Shown piece by piece: positions 1-10,003 of a DNA stretch of 52,221 bases. The notes below the pieces were generated by a model. It saw only the letters and a program-made list of their open reading frames with translations, was not told the DNA's origin and ran no database searches. The translations under genes were made by a program, and so were the position numbers. The stretch is from the NCBI GenBank assembly GCA_013288335.1, contig JABDCC010000009.1, positions 1 through 52,221 on the forward strand, in the 5' to 3' direction. Within the stretch, counting starts at the first letter, position 1. Each line of letters opens with the position of its first letter. Source of the stretch: Alphaproteobacteria bacterium. Its GTDB lineage: Bacteria > Pseudomonadota > Alphaproteobacteria > Rickettsiales > JABCZZ01.

Positions 1-42
1 GTTAAGAAAGTATTAACGGTTCTGTGAATTATTTGTGACGGT
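1..42 (-). promoter_or_regulatory. PhoB-like tandem-repeat promoter facing out of the window
   Basis: Read on the minus strand, GTCAC and TTCAC half-sites lie one 11-bp step apart and are followed by TTAATACT, a plausible -10 box. The design matches the elements at 35543, 36029 and 39263. It lies beyond the gatB stop, so it would drive a minus-strand gene left of the window. Positions 2-17 also read TTAA-N7-TTAAC, a CtrA-type spacing. The assignment is by pattern only. Confidence 0.35.
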
Positions 43-49
43 TACTGAA

Positions 50-1504
50 TTACGCTAATTTTTTCTTTAGTAACTCATTGACAAGGTTAGGATTTGCCTT
101 ACCACCAGAGACTTTCATCACCTGCCCTATAAAGAACGCGAAGAGTTTATCTTTGCCGGAGCGGTATTCGGCGACTTTGTCTGGGTTGGCTGCCATAATA
201 TCGTCAATAATCTTCTCAATCGCGCCGGTGTCGGTAACTTGCTTTAGCCCTTCTTCATCGACAATCTGAGCGGCGGTTTTGCCTGATTCAAACATTTTAT
301 CAAACACCACTTTAGCGATTTTTCCCGATATGGTGTTATCTTCAATAAGCGCCAGCAACCCACTCATTTTATCGGTGCTGATGGGTGATGCATCAATTTC
401 CAAATCGGCTTTATTCAAGCGGCCAAATAACTCCGCTGTTATCCAGTTAGAAGCAAGTTTTGGGTTGTGCTTTGCTGCTACGGTTTCAAAGAAATGGGTT
501 GTTGCATGGTCAGCTACCAGCACACTTGCATCATACGGTGAAAGTCCGAGGTCTTTTATGTAACGCGCTTTTTTATCGTCAGGTAATTCCGGCAATGTCG
601 CTTTTATTTTATCGACATATTCTTGGGTGAATTCGAGTGGCAACAGATCCGGATCGGGAAAATAGCGATAATCATGCGCGTCTTCTTTGCTGCGCATCGT
701 GCGTGTTTCGCCGGTAGTGGAATCAAACAGGCGCGTTTCTTGGTCGATCTTGCCGCCATTTTCGATGATTTCAATCTGGCGCGCAGCTTCAAACTCAATC
801 GCCTTAATCATGAAGCGCACGGAGTTGACGTTTTTAATTTCGCAACGTGTGCCGAGGACATCGCCGGGCTTTCGCACCGAGACATTCACGTCGCAGCGCA
901 TACTGCCTTTTTCCATGTCACCATCACACGTGCCGAGATACCGCACAATCGAGCGTAGTTTTTTAAGGTAAAGCCCTGCTTCTTCCGGTGAGCGTAAATC
1001 CGGCTCGGAAACAATTTCCATGAGCGCGATTCCGGCGCGGTTTAGATCAATGTAGCTGTATTTATTGCTGTTCTCGTGCAGCGATTTTCCAGCGTCCTGC
1101 TCCAGATGCAGGCGTGTGATGCCGATATCGCGCGTAGTTCCATCCGGCATATCAATATGCATAATTCCCTTGCCGACGATCGGGTCAAGGAACTGTGAAA
1201 TCTGGTAGCCTTGCGGCAAATCGGGGTAGAAATAATTCTTGCGATCAAACACGGAACGCAAATTTATGTGGGCTTTGAGACCAAGTCCCGTGCGCACTGC
1301 CTGTTCAATGCAATATTCATTGATGACAGGCAACATGCCGGGCATTCCAGCATCAACCAGCGAAACATTTTCATTGGGTTCTGAGCCAAAATCATTCGGA
1401 GCGCCGGAAAATAATTTGGATTTTGAGGAAATCTGCGCATGCACTTCCAGCCCGAGAATCACTTCCCAATCGCCAGTTTTTCCTTTTACGCGGTATTCGC
1501 TCAT
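50..1504 (-). CDS. gatB: Asp-tRNA(Asn)/Glu-tRNA(Gln) amidotransferase subunit B
   Basis: GatB is the tRNA-binding and kinase subunit of the GatCAB complex, which amidates misacylated Glu-tRNA(Gln) (and Asp-tRNA(Asn)) in the cytoplasm. The 484-residue product has the usual length. The family block [18 protein letters not shown] lies at residues 87-104 and the GatB signature [15 protein letters not shown] at about 196-210. The C-terminal part from about 330 is the helical YqeY-like tRNA-binding domain. The ATG overlaps the gatA stop (ATGA), so the two are translationally coupled as the last steps of a gatC-gatA-gatB operon. Nothing looks degenerate. Confidence 0.97.
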   Translation of the reverse strand: MSEYRVKGKTGDWEVILGLEVHAQISSKSKLFSGAPNDFGSEPNENVSLVDAGMPGMLPVINEYCIEQAVRTGLGLKAHINLRSVFDRKNYFYPDLPQGYQISQFLDPIVGKGIMHIDMPDGTTRDIGITRLHLEQDAGKSLHENSNKYSYIDLNRAGIALMEIVSEPDLRSPEEAGLYLKKLRSIVRYLGTCDGDMEKGSMRCDVNVSVRKPGDVLGTRCEIKNVNSVRFMIKAIEFEAARQIEIIENGGKIDQETRLFDSTTGETRTMRSKEDAHDYRYFPDPDLLPLEFTQEYVDKIKATLPELPDDKKARYIKDLGLSPYDASVLVADHATTHFFETVAAKHNPKLASNWITAELFGRLNKADLEIDASPISTDKMSGLLALIEDNTISGKIAKVVFDKMFESGKTAAQIVDEEGLKQVTDTGAIEKIIDDIMAANPDKVAEYRSGKDKLFAFFIGQVMKVSGGKANPNLVNELLKKKLA

Positions 1505-2985
1505 ACTCCCACTCCCTGCGGCACAGCCTTAAACTGCGCTGCCTCTTCCATAACCCCTGCAATCCTGAATACGGTTTCTTCGTCAAATGCTTTTCCGATA
1601 ATCTGCAAGCCAAGCGGTAATCCATTCGCCGAAAGTCCCGCAGGTAATGAAATAGCAGGAAGCCCAGCAAGACTTGTTGGCACGGTGAATACGTCGTTTA
1701 AATACATCGCAATCGGGTCTTTGCTATTCTCACCAATCGCAAATGCAGCGCTTGGCGTGGTTGGGGTAAGAATGGCATCCACCTTTGTGTAGGCATCCTT
1801 AAAATCCTGCGCGATTAAGTAGCGTACACGTTGCGCTTTTTTGTAATACGCATCGTAATAACCAGCAGAGAGCACATACGTGCCAATCATGATACGGCGT
1901 TTTACTTCCTTACCAAAGCCAGCAGCGCGGGTTTTGCAGTAGAGTTCGTTCAACGCGCCGTTTTCTGGTGTAACGCGCAGCCCATAACGTATGCCGTCGT
2001 AGCGCGCGAGATTGGATGATGCTTCGGCGGGTGCAATAATATAATAAGTCGCAAGGGCGTATTTGGTATGTGGCAGGCTGATATCGACGATTTCAGCGCC
2101 TGCTTCCTTCAGCCATTTTATGCCCTTATCCCATAAATCTGCGATTTCGCTGCTCATACCGTCCACGCGGTATTCTTTGGGAACGCCAATTTTTAAACCT
2201 TTAATATTCCCAGTTAGTGCTTTTTCAAAATCAGGCGTGGCTTTAGGCGATGATGTCGAATCTTTGGGATCATGACCGGAAATTACTGTCTGGGTAATTG
2301 CAGCATCACGTACATTGCGCGCAAACATCCCTGCCTGATCGAGCGAGCTTGCAAACGCAATGGTACCGTAGCGCGAGCAACGTCCGTAAGTCGGTTTAAT
2401 GCCAACAATGCCGCAGAATGAGGCTGGTTGGCGTATAGAACCACCAGTATCGGTACCGGTTGCGGCCAAACAAAGACGCGCAGCAACGGCAGCAGCAGAG
2501 CCACCGGAAGAACCTCCAGGAACTAAGTCTTTATTGCCATCTTTTGCACGCCACGGATTGATGACATTACCAAAATAGCTGGTGGTATTGGAGGAGCCCA
2601 TGGCAAATTCATCAAGGTTGGTTTTGCCAAGCATATTTGCCCCGGCAGCCCAAAGTTTTTCCGTTACTGAGGATTCATATTGCGGCTTAAATCCTTCGAG
2701 AATTTTAGAACCCGCAGTAGTCTGTACGTTATGCGTACAAAATAAATCTTTAATCGCAAGCGGTATACCCTCGAGTGCGCCTGCCTGCCCAGCAGCAATT
2801 TTTTTGTCGGAAGCCTCTGCGCCTTTGATTGCCTGTTCTGAAGTTACGGTAATAAAAGCATTGAGCTTGGGGTTATGCTGCTCTACAGCCGTCACGTAAG
2901 CTTGCGTCAGTTCCTTAGCGGAGAATTTTTTAGCACGCAAAGCATCCCGTGCCTCGGCGAGTGATAGGTTGGTTAGCTCACTCAT
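1501..2985 (-). CDS. gatA: Asp-tRNA(Asn)/Glu-tRNA(Gln) amidotransferase subunit A
   Basis: GatA is the glutaminase subunit of GatCAB and belongs to the amidase-signature family. It releases ammonia from glutamine and channels it to GatB. With the ATG at 2985 (494 residues) the Ser-cisSer-Lys triad falls at about Lys79, Ser159 (in the GGSSGGS loop) and Ser183 (in GTDTGGS), the spacing normal for the family. An in-frame TTG two codons upstream is possible, but the ATG is preferred. The start overlaps the end of gatC by 8 bp and the stop overlaps gatB, so the three are one operon. Confidence 0.97.
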   Translation of the reverse strand: MSELTNLSLAEARDALRAKKFSAKELTQAYVTAVEQHNPKLNAFITVTSEQAIKGAEASDKKIAAGQAGALEGIPLAIKDLFCTHNVQTTAGSKILEGFKPQYESSVTEKLWAAGANMLGKTNLDEFAMGSSNTTSYFGNVINPWRAKDGNKDLVPGGSSGGSAAAVAARLCLAATGTDTGGSIRQPASFCGIVGIKPTYGRCSRYGTIAFASSLDQAGMFARNVRDAAITQTVISGHDPKDSTSSPKATPDFEKALTGNIKGLKIGVPKEYRVDGMSSEIADLWDKGIKWLKEAGAEIVDISLPHTKYALATYYIIAPAEASSNLARYDGIRYGLRVTPENGALNELYCKTRAAGFGKEVKRRIMIGTYVLSAGYYDAYYKKAQRVRYLIAQDFKDAYTKVDAILTPTTPSAAFAIGENSKDPIAMYLNDVFTVPTSLAGLPAISLPAGLSANGLPLGLQIIGKAFDEETVFRIAGVMEEAAQFKAVPQGVGV

Positions 2986-3271
2986 GGTCAATTACCTTTG
3001 GAACTACAAAACAGCCATAGTCGCTGGCTGGAGCATTGGCGAGTATCGCATCGCGCTTGTGCCCATCGGTTATTTCGTCCTTTCGCCACGGCAAAGCAGT
3101 ATCAGAGACGCTTGCGAGCATCGGAACATCATCGGTTTTTAATTCGTTTAACTGTTCAATCCATTTAAAAATTCCAGAAAGCTCAGTAACAAAAGTATCT
3201 TTTTCAGCTTCAGTTACTTCAATATGGGCAAGCTTAGCAATTTTCGTGATGGCGGCTTTATCAAGTGACAT
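2978..3271 (-). CDS. gatC: Asp-tRNA(Asn)/Glu-tRNA(Gln) amidotransferase subunit C
   Basis: GatC is the small scaffold that wraps GatA and GatB together. The 97-residue product has the usual length. It opens with the family-typical [19 protein letters not shown] helix (residues 1-19) and continues with a [19 protein letters not shown] segment (about 30-48). It is the first gene of the gatCAB operon and is divergent from ruvX, with an 81-bp AT-rich region between the two starts that presumably holds both promoters. Confidence 0.95.
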   Translation of the reverse strand: MSLDKAAITKIAKLAHIEVTEAEKDTFVTELSGIFKWIEQLNELKTDDVPMLASVSDTALPWRKDEITDGHKRDAILANAPASDYGCFVVPKVIDHE

Positions 3272-3352
3272 AAAAATAATTAGGTTTTTGTTGCGAGGTT
3301 ACAGGTTATAAGTCATAGACTTAATTATGCAAATATTTATTATTCAAATACT

Positions 3353-3817
3353 ATGCTAATTTCCTCTGCCAGCGAATTTCCTGCCAATAATCAGCGCCTG
3401 CTCGGGCTTGATGTGGGCGAAAAAACCATAGGGCTCGCACTGAGCGACATCTCCCGGATGATTGCCACACCTTATAAAACCATCGAGCGTGGTAAATTTA
3501 GCAAAGACGCTATTGAATTAAACAATATAATTCAGGCATATAACATTGGTGGATTAGTGATTGGTTATCCAATCAATATGGATGGTTCCGAAGGCCCACG
3601 TTGTCAATCAATCCGGCAATTTGTTAAAAATTTAGGCGAAAAAATGACACTCCCCATGTTACTCTCGGACGAACGCATGAGCACCATGGCAGTAACACGC
3701 ACGATGATGGATGCAGATCTCTCGCGAGCACGGCGCGCAGAATTAGTTGACAAAATGGCCGCAAGTTACATTCTACAAGGCGTGCTTGATATACTTATAA
3801 AACCAAGGGGAGCATAA
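3353..3817 (+). CDS. ruvX: Putative pre-16S rRNA nuclease / Holliday junction resolvase homologue (RuvX/YqgF)
   Basis: A 154-residue RNase H-fold protein of the YqgF/RuvX family, which processes the 5' end of 16S rRNA and was first described as a Holliday junction resolvase-like protein. [16 protein letters not shown] at about residues 17-32 carries the first acidic metal ligand (Asp20). SDERMST at about 104-110 and the C-terminal helix [14 protein letters not shown] are also typical. It overlaps plsY (TAATG), so translation is coupled. It has its own start behind an AT-rich region divergent from gatC. Confidence 0.93.
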   Translation: MLISSASEFPANNQRLLGLDVGEKTIGLALSDISRMIATPYKTIERGKFSKDAIELNNIIQAYNIGGLVIGYPINMDGSEGPRCQSIRQFVKNLGEKMTLPMLLSDERMSTMAVTRTMMDADLSRARRAELVDKMAASYILQGVLDILIKPRGA

Positions 3818-4485
3818 TGAATAATATTGGCATCATAATATTTGGCTGCACCATATCCTACCTCATCGGCGCTATTCCCTTTGGCTATATATTAGGTAAA
3901 TTATTTGGTGTGGGTGATATCCGTAAAATTGGCTCAGGAACCATTGGCGCAACCAATATGCTGCGTACCGGTAAACGCGGTCTTGCAGGAGCTACTTTAC
4001 TACTGGATATTGTAAAAGGGCTTTTTGCCACATCACTCATCAATGTTTTCTATTTATACGTTTTCTGGACAGTCTATGAGTGGACGCTGCCTATGCCGGT
4101 TGATTATTCTTTTAAGCTTGTCGGATTGGCAGCAATCATTGGTCATATATTTCCGATATGGCTTAATTTTAAAGGCGGAAAAGGTGTTGCTACCGCACTT
4201 GGCACGCTGCTTTGTTTTAACCCGATGGCAGCATTTCTCATTATTATAGTCTGGCTAATTACATTCTTTATTTCACGGATTTCTTCTCTTTCTGCCCTTG
4301 TAGGTTTTACAGTGGCCTGTCTGGTTGGTTTGTTGCCAATATGGAAACAAATATATTTTGCACAGATTGATATTTATTATATGTGGGTGATAACCGCGAT
4401 AATATTCGCAACGCACAAGGACAATATTATCAGGCTGATCCAGGGTAAGGAACATAAATGGAAAGCTGCTAATGAGCCATCCTGA
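3817..4485 (+). CDS. plsY: Acyl-phosphate:glycerol-3-phosphate acyltransferase PlsY
   Basis: An inner-membrane enzyme that transfers an acyl group from acyl-phosphate to glycerol-3-phosphate, the first acylation step in phospholipid synthesis. Conserved PlsY motifs are visible: GSGTIGATN at residues 39-47 (phosphate binding) and KGGKGVAT at 119-126. At least five hydrophobic segments are evident in the 222 residues. Its partner PlsX, which makes the acyl-phosphate, starts at the right end of this window. It sits between ruvX and dprA with overlaps at both ends, so the three form one operon. Confidence 0.95.
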   Translation: MNNIGIIIFGCTISYLIGAIPFGYILGKLFGVGDIRKIGSGTIGATNMLRTGKRGLAGATLLLDIVKGLFATSLINVFYLYVFWTVYEWTLPMPVDYSFKLVGLAAIIGHIFPIWLNFKGGKGVATALGTLLCFNPMAAFLIIIVWLITFFISRISSLSALVGFTVACLVGLLPIWKQIYFAQIDIYYMWVITAIIFATHKDNIIRLIQGKEHKWKAANEPS

Positions 4486-5647
4486 TTCCTGGAAAGGAAT
4501 AAAAAAATTCCTGGCAAATGAATCACTGGTGGATGTGCTCCGGCTCATCCGAAGTCAGAATGTTGGCCCGGTTACCTTCTTTAATTTAATGCGCCAATTT
4601 GGTGCAGCAAAAGATGCGCTCGATGCCATCCCCACACTCGCTGCCCGTGGTGGCAAACGCAGTCTTGTGCTTTGCTATACTTCCAAGGATGCCGAAGAAG
4701 AAATAGCACAGACCGAGAAACTCGGCGCGCGGATGCTGCGTTATGGAGAGCCTGATTACCCCGAACTTCTCATGACTATATATGATCCACCGCCAGTTAT
4801 TTCCGTGCTCGGCTTTGTGCATATGTGGAAAAACAAACAGTCTCTCGCCATAGTCGGCTCACGCAATGCTTCTGCCAATGGCTATCAGTTTACAAAAAAA
4901 CTGGCAAGCGACGCGGGTGCAAAAGGCTTATTAGTAACTTCCGGCCTTGCGCGCGGTATTGACACCGCAGCGCATTTAGGTTCGCTGCCGACCGGAACTG
5001 TTGCGGTTATGGCAAGCGGCATTGATCAGGTGTATCCGCCGGAAAACAAATCGCTCTATGATTCCATAGCGGCGCAAGGTGCAATTATCACTGAACAGCC
5101 CTATGGTGCCGCACCCCATGCTCACAGCTTTCCGGGGCGCAACCGGATTATTTCAGGGCTTTCATTTGGCACGGTCATTGTGGAAGCATCGATTAAATCC
5201 GGCTCACTTATTACCGCAAAATTTGCGCTCGATCAGGATCGTGAAGTATTCGCCGTGCCCGGCTCCCCGCTTGACCCACGCTGCAAAGGCACGAACAGCC
5301 TCATTAAGCAGGGTGCGAATTTATGTGAATCGATTGACGATGTCATGGCAGTGGTAAACCGCTTACCCAGCATACAGGTGCGCGAGCGTGAAATGGCGGA
5401 AAATGACAGGGAAGGATTCGCTATGGAAAAACCTGCTGCGATTGATGAGTCAGAATTAAATGAAGCACGCAAAATTATTTTGTCCAAGCTTGCCTATAAC
5501 GCAGTAGCAGTAGATGAATTGCTCGCACAAACCCAGATAACACCTAATTTATTGTCGCTTATATTGCTGGAATTAGAGCTTGCTGGAAGATTGCAGCGAC
5601 ACACCGGCAACAAAATCGCCCTCAGAGCCGAGCAGCAAATCGCGTGA
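4472..5647 (+). CDS. dprA: DNA processing protein DprA
   Basis: DprA loads RecA onto incoming single-stranded DNA during natural transformation. The 391-residue product has the Rossmann-like core (about 60-290), with the GSRNAS motif followed by SGLARGIDTAAHLGSL and a FPGRNRIISGLS block. A C-terminal winged-helix segment (about 325-385) ends the protein. The ATG overlaps the end of plsY. The presence of dprA suggests, but does not prove, that the organism or its ancestors could take up DNA. It ends in TGA, which shows TGA is used as an ordinary stop here. Confidence 0.94.
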   Translation: MSHPDSWKGIKKFLANESLVDVLRLIRSQNVGPVTFFNLMRQFGAAKDALDAIPTLAARGGKRSLVLCYTSKDAEEEIAQTEKLGARMLRYGEPDYPELLMTIYDPPPVISVLGFVHMWKNKQSLAIVGSRNASANGYQFTKKLASDAGAKGLLVTSGLARGIDTAAHLGSLPTGTVAVMASGIDQVYPPENKSLYDSIAAQGAIITEQPYGAAPHAHSFPGRNRIISGLSFGTVIVEASIKSGSLITAKFALDQDREVFAVPGSPLDPRCKGTNSLIKQGANLCESIDDVMAVVNRLPSIQVREREMAENDREGFAMEKPAAIDESELNEARKIILSKLAYNAVAVDELLAQTQITPNLLSLILLELELAGRLQRHTGNKIALRAEQQIA

Positions 5648-5664
5648 TATGCAAGTCGCTTAAT

Positions 5665-6897
5665 TTATTTATGCTTACTTTTTTTTGTAGGAATGTTTGC
5701 TTTTGTTAACTCACCAAATTCTATTATAGAATTTGGCGGCATGACGGGATCTTGAATCTGTTTTAATCCATAATTTTTGGATTGGTTTATCTTACTGTCA
5801 CGTAATTTTTCAAGATCTCCGTTAAAAATCTCATATTGTTGCCACATGTGAGGTATAGCAGATTTTAAAACCCGTTTCTCTTCACTAGAGTAGATATCCG
5901 TATGATTAACAACGAAAAGATCCGCCAATAATTCCGTTGGTATATTTTCTTTAGCATAACCAAAACTGCCATTCCGACCTAACAATATATACGCGGTCGA
6001 TTTTCCTGCTCGCCAAAAAAATTTGTCTAAATGTTTTCTTGCTTCTTTTTTATCAGATTCACAAGCATTTCTCCATGCTTCACGTTTACTAAAACCTAGC
6101 TTCGCATCAAATAAATGCGTTAGCTCTTCCAATAACGTAGCTTGATTCTTAAGTGATTTTTTGTCATTCGGAATCAAACAAAATACACCTTGTGTAGTTA
6201 AAGCCATACCTTCCTTGGTTAACTCTGCAAAATCTTCTGCTTTAGATGCAGCCATGATTTGAAATCCAGCGCTCGGCGCAAGATCTTGGTAAATTTTTGG
6301 TAACATGTGATGATAATAGTGAGCAATATTGAGAAATTTGAGGCGTAATGCGTTGGCAGACAAGGTAAGATTAGGCGGTATAGCAGTAGCGTCAATTGCT
6401 TCAGTTATTTTATTTGCGGTGAGTGTTCTTTTATGCACCTGATATAGTTTTTCCAGAAACCCATATTTTTCTTCTTCATTTCTTGCCAACATATATTCAA
6501 TAACCAAGTCTTTTGCTTCACCAACAAAATCGCTTTTTACTTTATCCTCAAAAACCGCGCGCGCTCTAAGGACAAAGGTATTATAATCTTCCTTTTTTTT
6601 CTCACAGAAATCATGTGCAGTACTTATATAAATATTTTCGAGCGTATGATGTGATTGGGATATAAAATGACGTTTATAAATATCTGAATCTATTAAATTC
6701 CTAATAGATTTGAGTGAGTGCTCGTCGTGATTAACATAACAAATCACAGATTTGGTTGGATAATTTTTAACAAAATCTTTAAATGTTTTTACGTCACCCG
6801 TTGCCAAAACCACGAGTGTATCAGGATAAATAATTCGTATATTATTATTGTTTCGCATCACGGATTTATTTTCATCTGGTTTTGTAATAATCAACAT
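5665..6897 (-). CDS. Unknown protein with an anthrax-lethal-factor-like (ATLF) peptidase-type C-terminus, first zinc ligand replaced
   Basis: I do not recognise the N-terminal 170 residues. The C-terminal region resembles the ATLF metallopeptidase fold in pattern: LLEELTHLFD at about 255-264, then a W-containing helix, then NIPTELLADLFV (about 318-329) where the family has its third-ligand helix. The usual HExxH is here EELTH (257-261), so the first His is Glu and zinc binding is doubtful. There is no signal peptide and no membrane segment. The promoter-like TTAA-N7-TTAA element (6913-6927) and a TAGAAT box overlap the first ATG, so the real start may be a later Met (codon 14 is a candidate, though without a clear ribosome-binding site). 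It is convergent with dprA. The family assignment is inference. Confidence 0.6.
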   Translation of the reverse strand: MLIITKPDENKSVMRNNNNIRIIYPDTLVVLATGDVKTFKDFVKNYPTKSVICYVNHDEHSLKSIRNLIDSDIYKRHFISQSHHTLENIYISTAHDFCEKKKEDYNTFVLRARAVFEDKVKSDFVGEAKDLVIEYMLARNEEEKYGFLEKLYQVHKRTLTANKITEAIDATAIPPNLTLSANALRLKFLNIAHYYHHMLPKIYQDLAPSAGFQIMAASKAEDFAELTKEGMALTTQGVFCLIPNDKKSLKNQATLLEELTHLFDAKLGFSKREAWRNACESDKKEARKHLDKFFWRAGKSTAYILLGRNGSFGYAKENIPTELLADLFVVNHTDIYSSEEKRVLKSAIPHMWQQYEIFNGDLEKLRDSKINQSKNYGLKQIQDPVMPPNSIIEFGELTKANIPTKKSKHK

Positions 6898-6938
6898 TCT
6901 AGCAAAAAAACGTTAATGTTTAGTTAATGTTTTGTGTT
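6896..6938 (-). promoter_or_regulatory. CtrA-like TTAA-N7-TTAA promoter of the ATLF-like gene
   Basis: On the minus strand TTAAC-N6-TTAAC is followed about 15 bp after the second half-site by TAGAAT, a possible -10 box. TTAA-N7-TTAA is the established CtrA recognition pattern in alphaproteobacteria. An additional CACAAAACA upstream continues the 11-bp phase seen in the PhoB-like elements. The region also lies upstream of topA on the other strand. Confidence 0.4.
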
Positions 6939-7066
6939 GTTTTGAGCGAGTTTAGGGCTCAAATTAGCGCCAAATTCACTAACAATTTGACTTTTTATGC
7001 CGCATAGGCGATGTAATGCCCTTGTTAACGTCATAATAAAGCAACCTTCATAATTGTAGAAACCTG

Positions 7067-9691
7067 ATGAATCTCGTCATTGTCGAATCACCCGCGAAAG
7101 CAAAAACCATCAATAAATATCTCGGTAAGGACTATCACGTACTGGCCTCTTTCGGGCATGTACGCGACCTTCCCGCTAAGGACGGCTCAGTATTGCCGGA
7201 TAAAGATTTTTCCATGACTTATGCGGTGGATGACGACTCCAAAAAACATATCAGCGCCATTGCCAAGGCAGTCAAAGGTTCTGATAAACTCATTCTCGCA
7301 ACCGACCCTGATCGTGAAGGTGAAGCGATTTCATGGCATGTACTTGAGGCGCTGCGTGAAAGTAAATCGCTGCCCAAAAACATTGAAGTAGAGCGTGTCG
7401 TTTTTAACGAAATCACAAAATCCGCAATTCTTGATGCGATGAAACACCCACGCGCGATTGATATGGATCTGGTGAATGCCCAACAGGCGCGCCGCGCTTT
7501 GGATTATCTCGTGGGCTTTACTTTATCGCCCGTGTTATGGCGCAAGCTCCCCGGCAGTAAATCTGCAGGGCGCGTGCAGTCTGTAGCTCTGCGTTTGATT
7601 TGTGACCGTGACGAAGAAATCGAAAAATTTATATCCCAGGAATATTGGGATATTAAAGCCCAGATGGCAAACACTGCGGGAACAGCTTTCCGCGCAAAGC
7701 TTTCACGCTGGCAAGGCAAAAAGCTCGAGAAGTTTGATATTGCCAATGAAGCGCAAGCCAAAGAAATTACTGCTGCTTTGCAGAGTAAAACCTATCAGGT
7801 CGTAAGCATTGACCCCAAGCAATCGCGCCGTCACCCCTACCCGCCTTTTACGACTTCTACGCTACAACAAGATGCATCGCGCAAACTCGGTTTCAGTGCC
7901 AAAAAAACCATGCAGCTCGCGCAGAAACTCTATGAAGGTTTTGATATCGGCGGTGAAACCACCGGTCTTATTACCTATATGCGTACTGACGGCGTAACTG
8001 TTTCGCAGGATGCTATCACGGCAGCGCGTAGTTTAATTTCCGGCAAATACGGCAATAACTATATGCCTGCTGCTCCGCGTATATATAAGGTGAAGCAGAA
8101 AAACGCGCAGGAAGCGCATGAAGCGATTCGCCCAACCGATGTCACGCGCACACCGGATAAATTAGAAGCCGTACTCGACCGCGACATGCTGCGTCTTTAT
8201 GAACTCATCTGGAAGCGCATGATGGCAAGCCAGATGGAAAGCGCGCTCTTTGATCAGATGGCGGTGGATATTGAATCTTCCGACAAACAAGCAACCTTCC
8301 ACGCCACCGGCTCGGTGATGCGCTTTGACGGGTTCCTGACGCTTTATCAGGAAAGCAAAGACGATGACGAGGAAGACGAAGAATCAAAAGCGCTGCCACC
8401 GCTTACAATGGGTGAATCGCTTGCAGTAAAAGAAGTCTTGCCGGAGCAGCATTTTACTGAACCTCCGCCGCGCTTTACCGAAGCAAGCTTAGTCAAAAAA
8501 CTCGAAGAATTAAGCATTGGCCGCCCTTCGACTTACGCGAGCATTATCTCTGTGTTGCAGGAGCGCAGCTACGTAACACTCGACAAAAAACGCTTCATCG
8601 CTGAAGCACGCGGACGCATTGTAAATGCATTCCTGGTGAGCTTCTTCCGCCGTTATGTGGAATTTGATTTTACCGCTCAGCTTGAAGATCAGTTAGACGA
8701 TATTTCCGCTGGAAAAATTGATTGGAAAGCAGTTTTGCATGACTGGTGGAAACATTTTATCCTCACCGTGGATGAAACCAAAAAGCTTACTAATCCACAA
8801 GTATTGGAAGCAGTGGATGCATTGCTTGAGCCTTATATTTACCGCAACTTCGCCAAAGGCACCGACCCGCGCGCCTGCCCTAATTGCGGCAATGGCAGAT
8901 TAGGTTTGAAAACCGGAAAGTTCGGAGCATTTCTTGGCTGTTCTAACTACCCAGAATGTAATTATACAAAAGAACTTGCCGGAGCCAATGACGATGGCGC
9001 GCCCGCAGAAGGCGGCACTAACGAGCCGGTGATTTTAGGCACTGATCCTAAAACCGGCATGGAAGTGATTATGAAAAAAGGCCCATACGGAATATATGTG
9101 CAGCTTGGCAATGAAAAGAAACCCAAACGTGCAAGCCTTCCTAAAAATATTCCGCCTTCGGAAGTGACACTTGAAAAAGCGCTCTCGCTGCTTTCACTCC
9201 CACGTGAAATAGGAACCCATCCTGAAACCGGCAAAATGATTGTAGCAAGCACAGGACGGTTTGGGCCATACCTGTTGCATGACGGAAAATATACTTCGCT
9301 CAAAGCCGAAGATGATTTACTCACCATCGGCATCAATCGTGCCGTAACCGTAATTGCAGAAAAGAAAGTCTCCGGTAATGCAGGTGCTACGGCTCTGCGC
9401 GTTGTAGGCACTCATCCGGATGGCGGCGAAATAGCGCTTTACTCAGGTCGCTACGGCCCTTACGTTAAATACGGCAAGATTAATGCTTCACTCCCCAGAG
9501 ATGCCGATGTAAACACTTACACACTGGAAGAAGCGATTGAACTGATTGCCGGAAAAAGTGCAAGCGGTGGAAAATCCGGTGGCAGATTTGGCAAGAAAAA
9601 GACTGCCGCTAAAGCTTCGGCTAAAGCGCCAAGCAAAGCCAAGGCACCTGCTAAACCGTCCGCAAAAAAGAAAAAAGCAGCCGCTAAATAA
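7067..9691 (+). CDS. topA: DNA topoisomerase I
   Basis: A type IA topoisomerase that relaxes negative supercoils. The 874-residue product has the N-terminal TOPRIM domain (LVIVESPAKAKTINKYLG at residues 3-20, then ATDPDREGEAISWH), with the active-site Tyr304 in ITYMRTDG. A C4 zinc ribbon starts near residue 603 (CPNCGNGRLGL, then CSNYPEC). Two further topo-C repeats follow. The tail is rich in Lys and Ala, as in other alphaproteobacterial TopA proteins, and probably helps non-specific DNA binding. It is followed after 10 bp by the complex I subunit gene. Confidence 0.97.
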   Translation: MNLVIVESPAKAKTINKYLGKDYHVLASFGHVRDLPAKDGSVLPDKDFSMTYAVDDDSKKHISAIAKAVKGSDKLILATDPDREGEAISWHVLEALRESKSLPKNIEVERVVFNEITKSAILDAMKHPRAIDMDLVNAQQARRALDYLVGFTLSPVLWRKLPGSKSAGRVQSVALRLICDRDEEIEKFISQEYWDIKAQMANTAGTAFRAKLSRWQGKKLEKFDIANEAQAKEITAALQSKTYQVVSIDPKQSRRHPYPPFTTSTLQQDASRKLGFSAKKTMQLAQKLYEGFDIGGETTGLITYMRTDGVTVSQDAITAARSLISGKYGNNYMPAAPRIYKVKQKNAQEAHEAIRPTDVTRTPDKLEAVLDRDMLRLYELIWKRMMASQMESALFDQMAVDIESSDKQATFHATGSVMRFDGFLTLYQESKDDDEEDEESKALPPLTMGESLAVKEVLPEQHFTEPPPRFTEASLVKKLEELSIGRPSTYASIISVLQERSYVTLDKKRFIAEARGRIVNAFLVSFFRRYVEFDFTAQLEDQLDDISAGKIDWKAVLHDWWKHFILTVDETKKLTNPQVLEAVDALLEPYIYRNFAKGTDPRACPNCGNGRLGLKTGKFGAFLGCSNYPECNYTKELAGANDDGAPAEGGTNEPVILGTDPKTGMEVIMKKGPYGIYVQLGNEKKPKRASLPKNIPPSEVTLEKALSLLSLPREIGTHPETGKMIVASTGRFGPYLLHDGKYTSLKAEDDLLTIGINRAVTVIAEKKVSGNAGATALRVVGTHPDGGEIALYSGRYGPYVKYGKINASLPRDADVNTYTLEEAIELIAGKSASGGKSGGRFGKKKTAAKASAKAPSKAKAPAKPSAKKKKAAAK

Positions 9692-9701
9692 GGAGAGAAA
9701 T

Positions 9702-10001
9702 ATGAAAGTTCGTATTTATCAGCCTACCCGCAACGCCATGCAATCGGGTAATGCAAAAACTCACCATTGGAAAATTGATTTTCTTTCCTCATCCGCGCCA
9801 TTTATTGACCCCCTCATGGGCTGGAGCGGCATGACCGATATGGCGCAGGAAGTAGAGCTCACCTTCGCCACCAAAGACGAAGCGATTGCATATGCTAAAG
9901 CCAAAGGCTTTGAATATGAAGTCGTGGCACCCGAAGCAAAGAAAATGATTCCAAAATCCTATGCTGCCAATTTTGCATATAATCGCGTGTTAGAAGATTA
10001 A
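9702..10001 (+). CDS. NDUFS4-like complex I accessory subunit (ETC complex I subunit family)
   Basis: A 99-residue protein of the family containing mitochondrial NDUFS4, an accessory subunit of NADH:ubiquinone oxidoreductase that is shared by mitochondria and alphaproteobacteria. The start MKVRIYQPTRNAMQSG, the KTHHWKIDF segment and DPLMGWSG are characteristic, as is the later FATKDEAIAYAKAKGFEY stretch. The ATG at 9702 has AGGAG eight bases upstream. An open frame extending further left overlaps topA and is not used. It probably acts peripherally on the matrix-type arm of complex I. Confidence 0.9.
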   Translation: MKVRIYQPTRNAMQSGNAKTHHWKIDFLSSSAPFIDPLMGWSGMTDMAQEVELTFATKDEAIAYAKAKGFEYEVVAPEAKKMIPKSYAANFAYNRVLED

Positions 10002-10003
10002 AC

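Noticed and set aside
6987-7017. topA promoter TTGACT...TGTAAT
   Set aside because: The spacing is 19 bases and the -10 is weak, so it was not entered as a feature.
9546-9701. Longer start for the NDUFS4-like gene inside topA
   Set aside because: The frame overlaps topA with no family support; the ATG at 9702 has a good ribosome-binding site and matches the family start.
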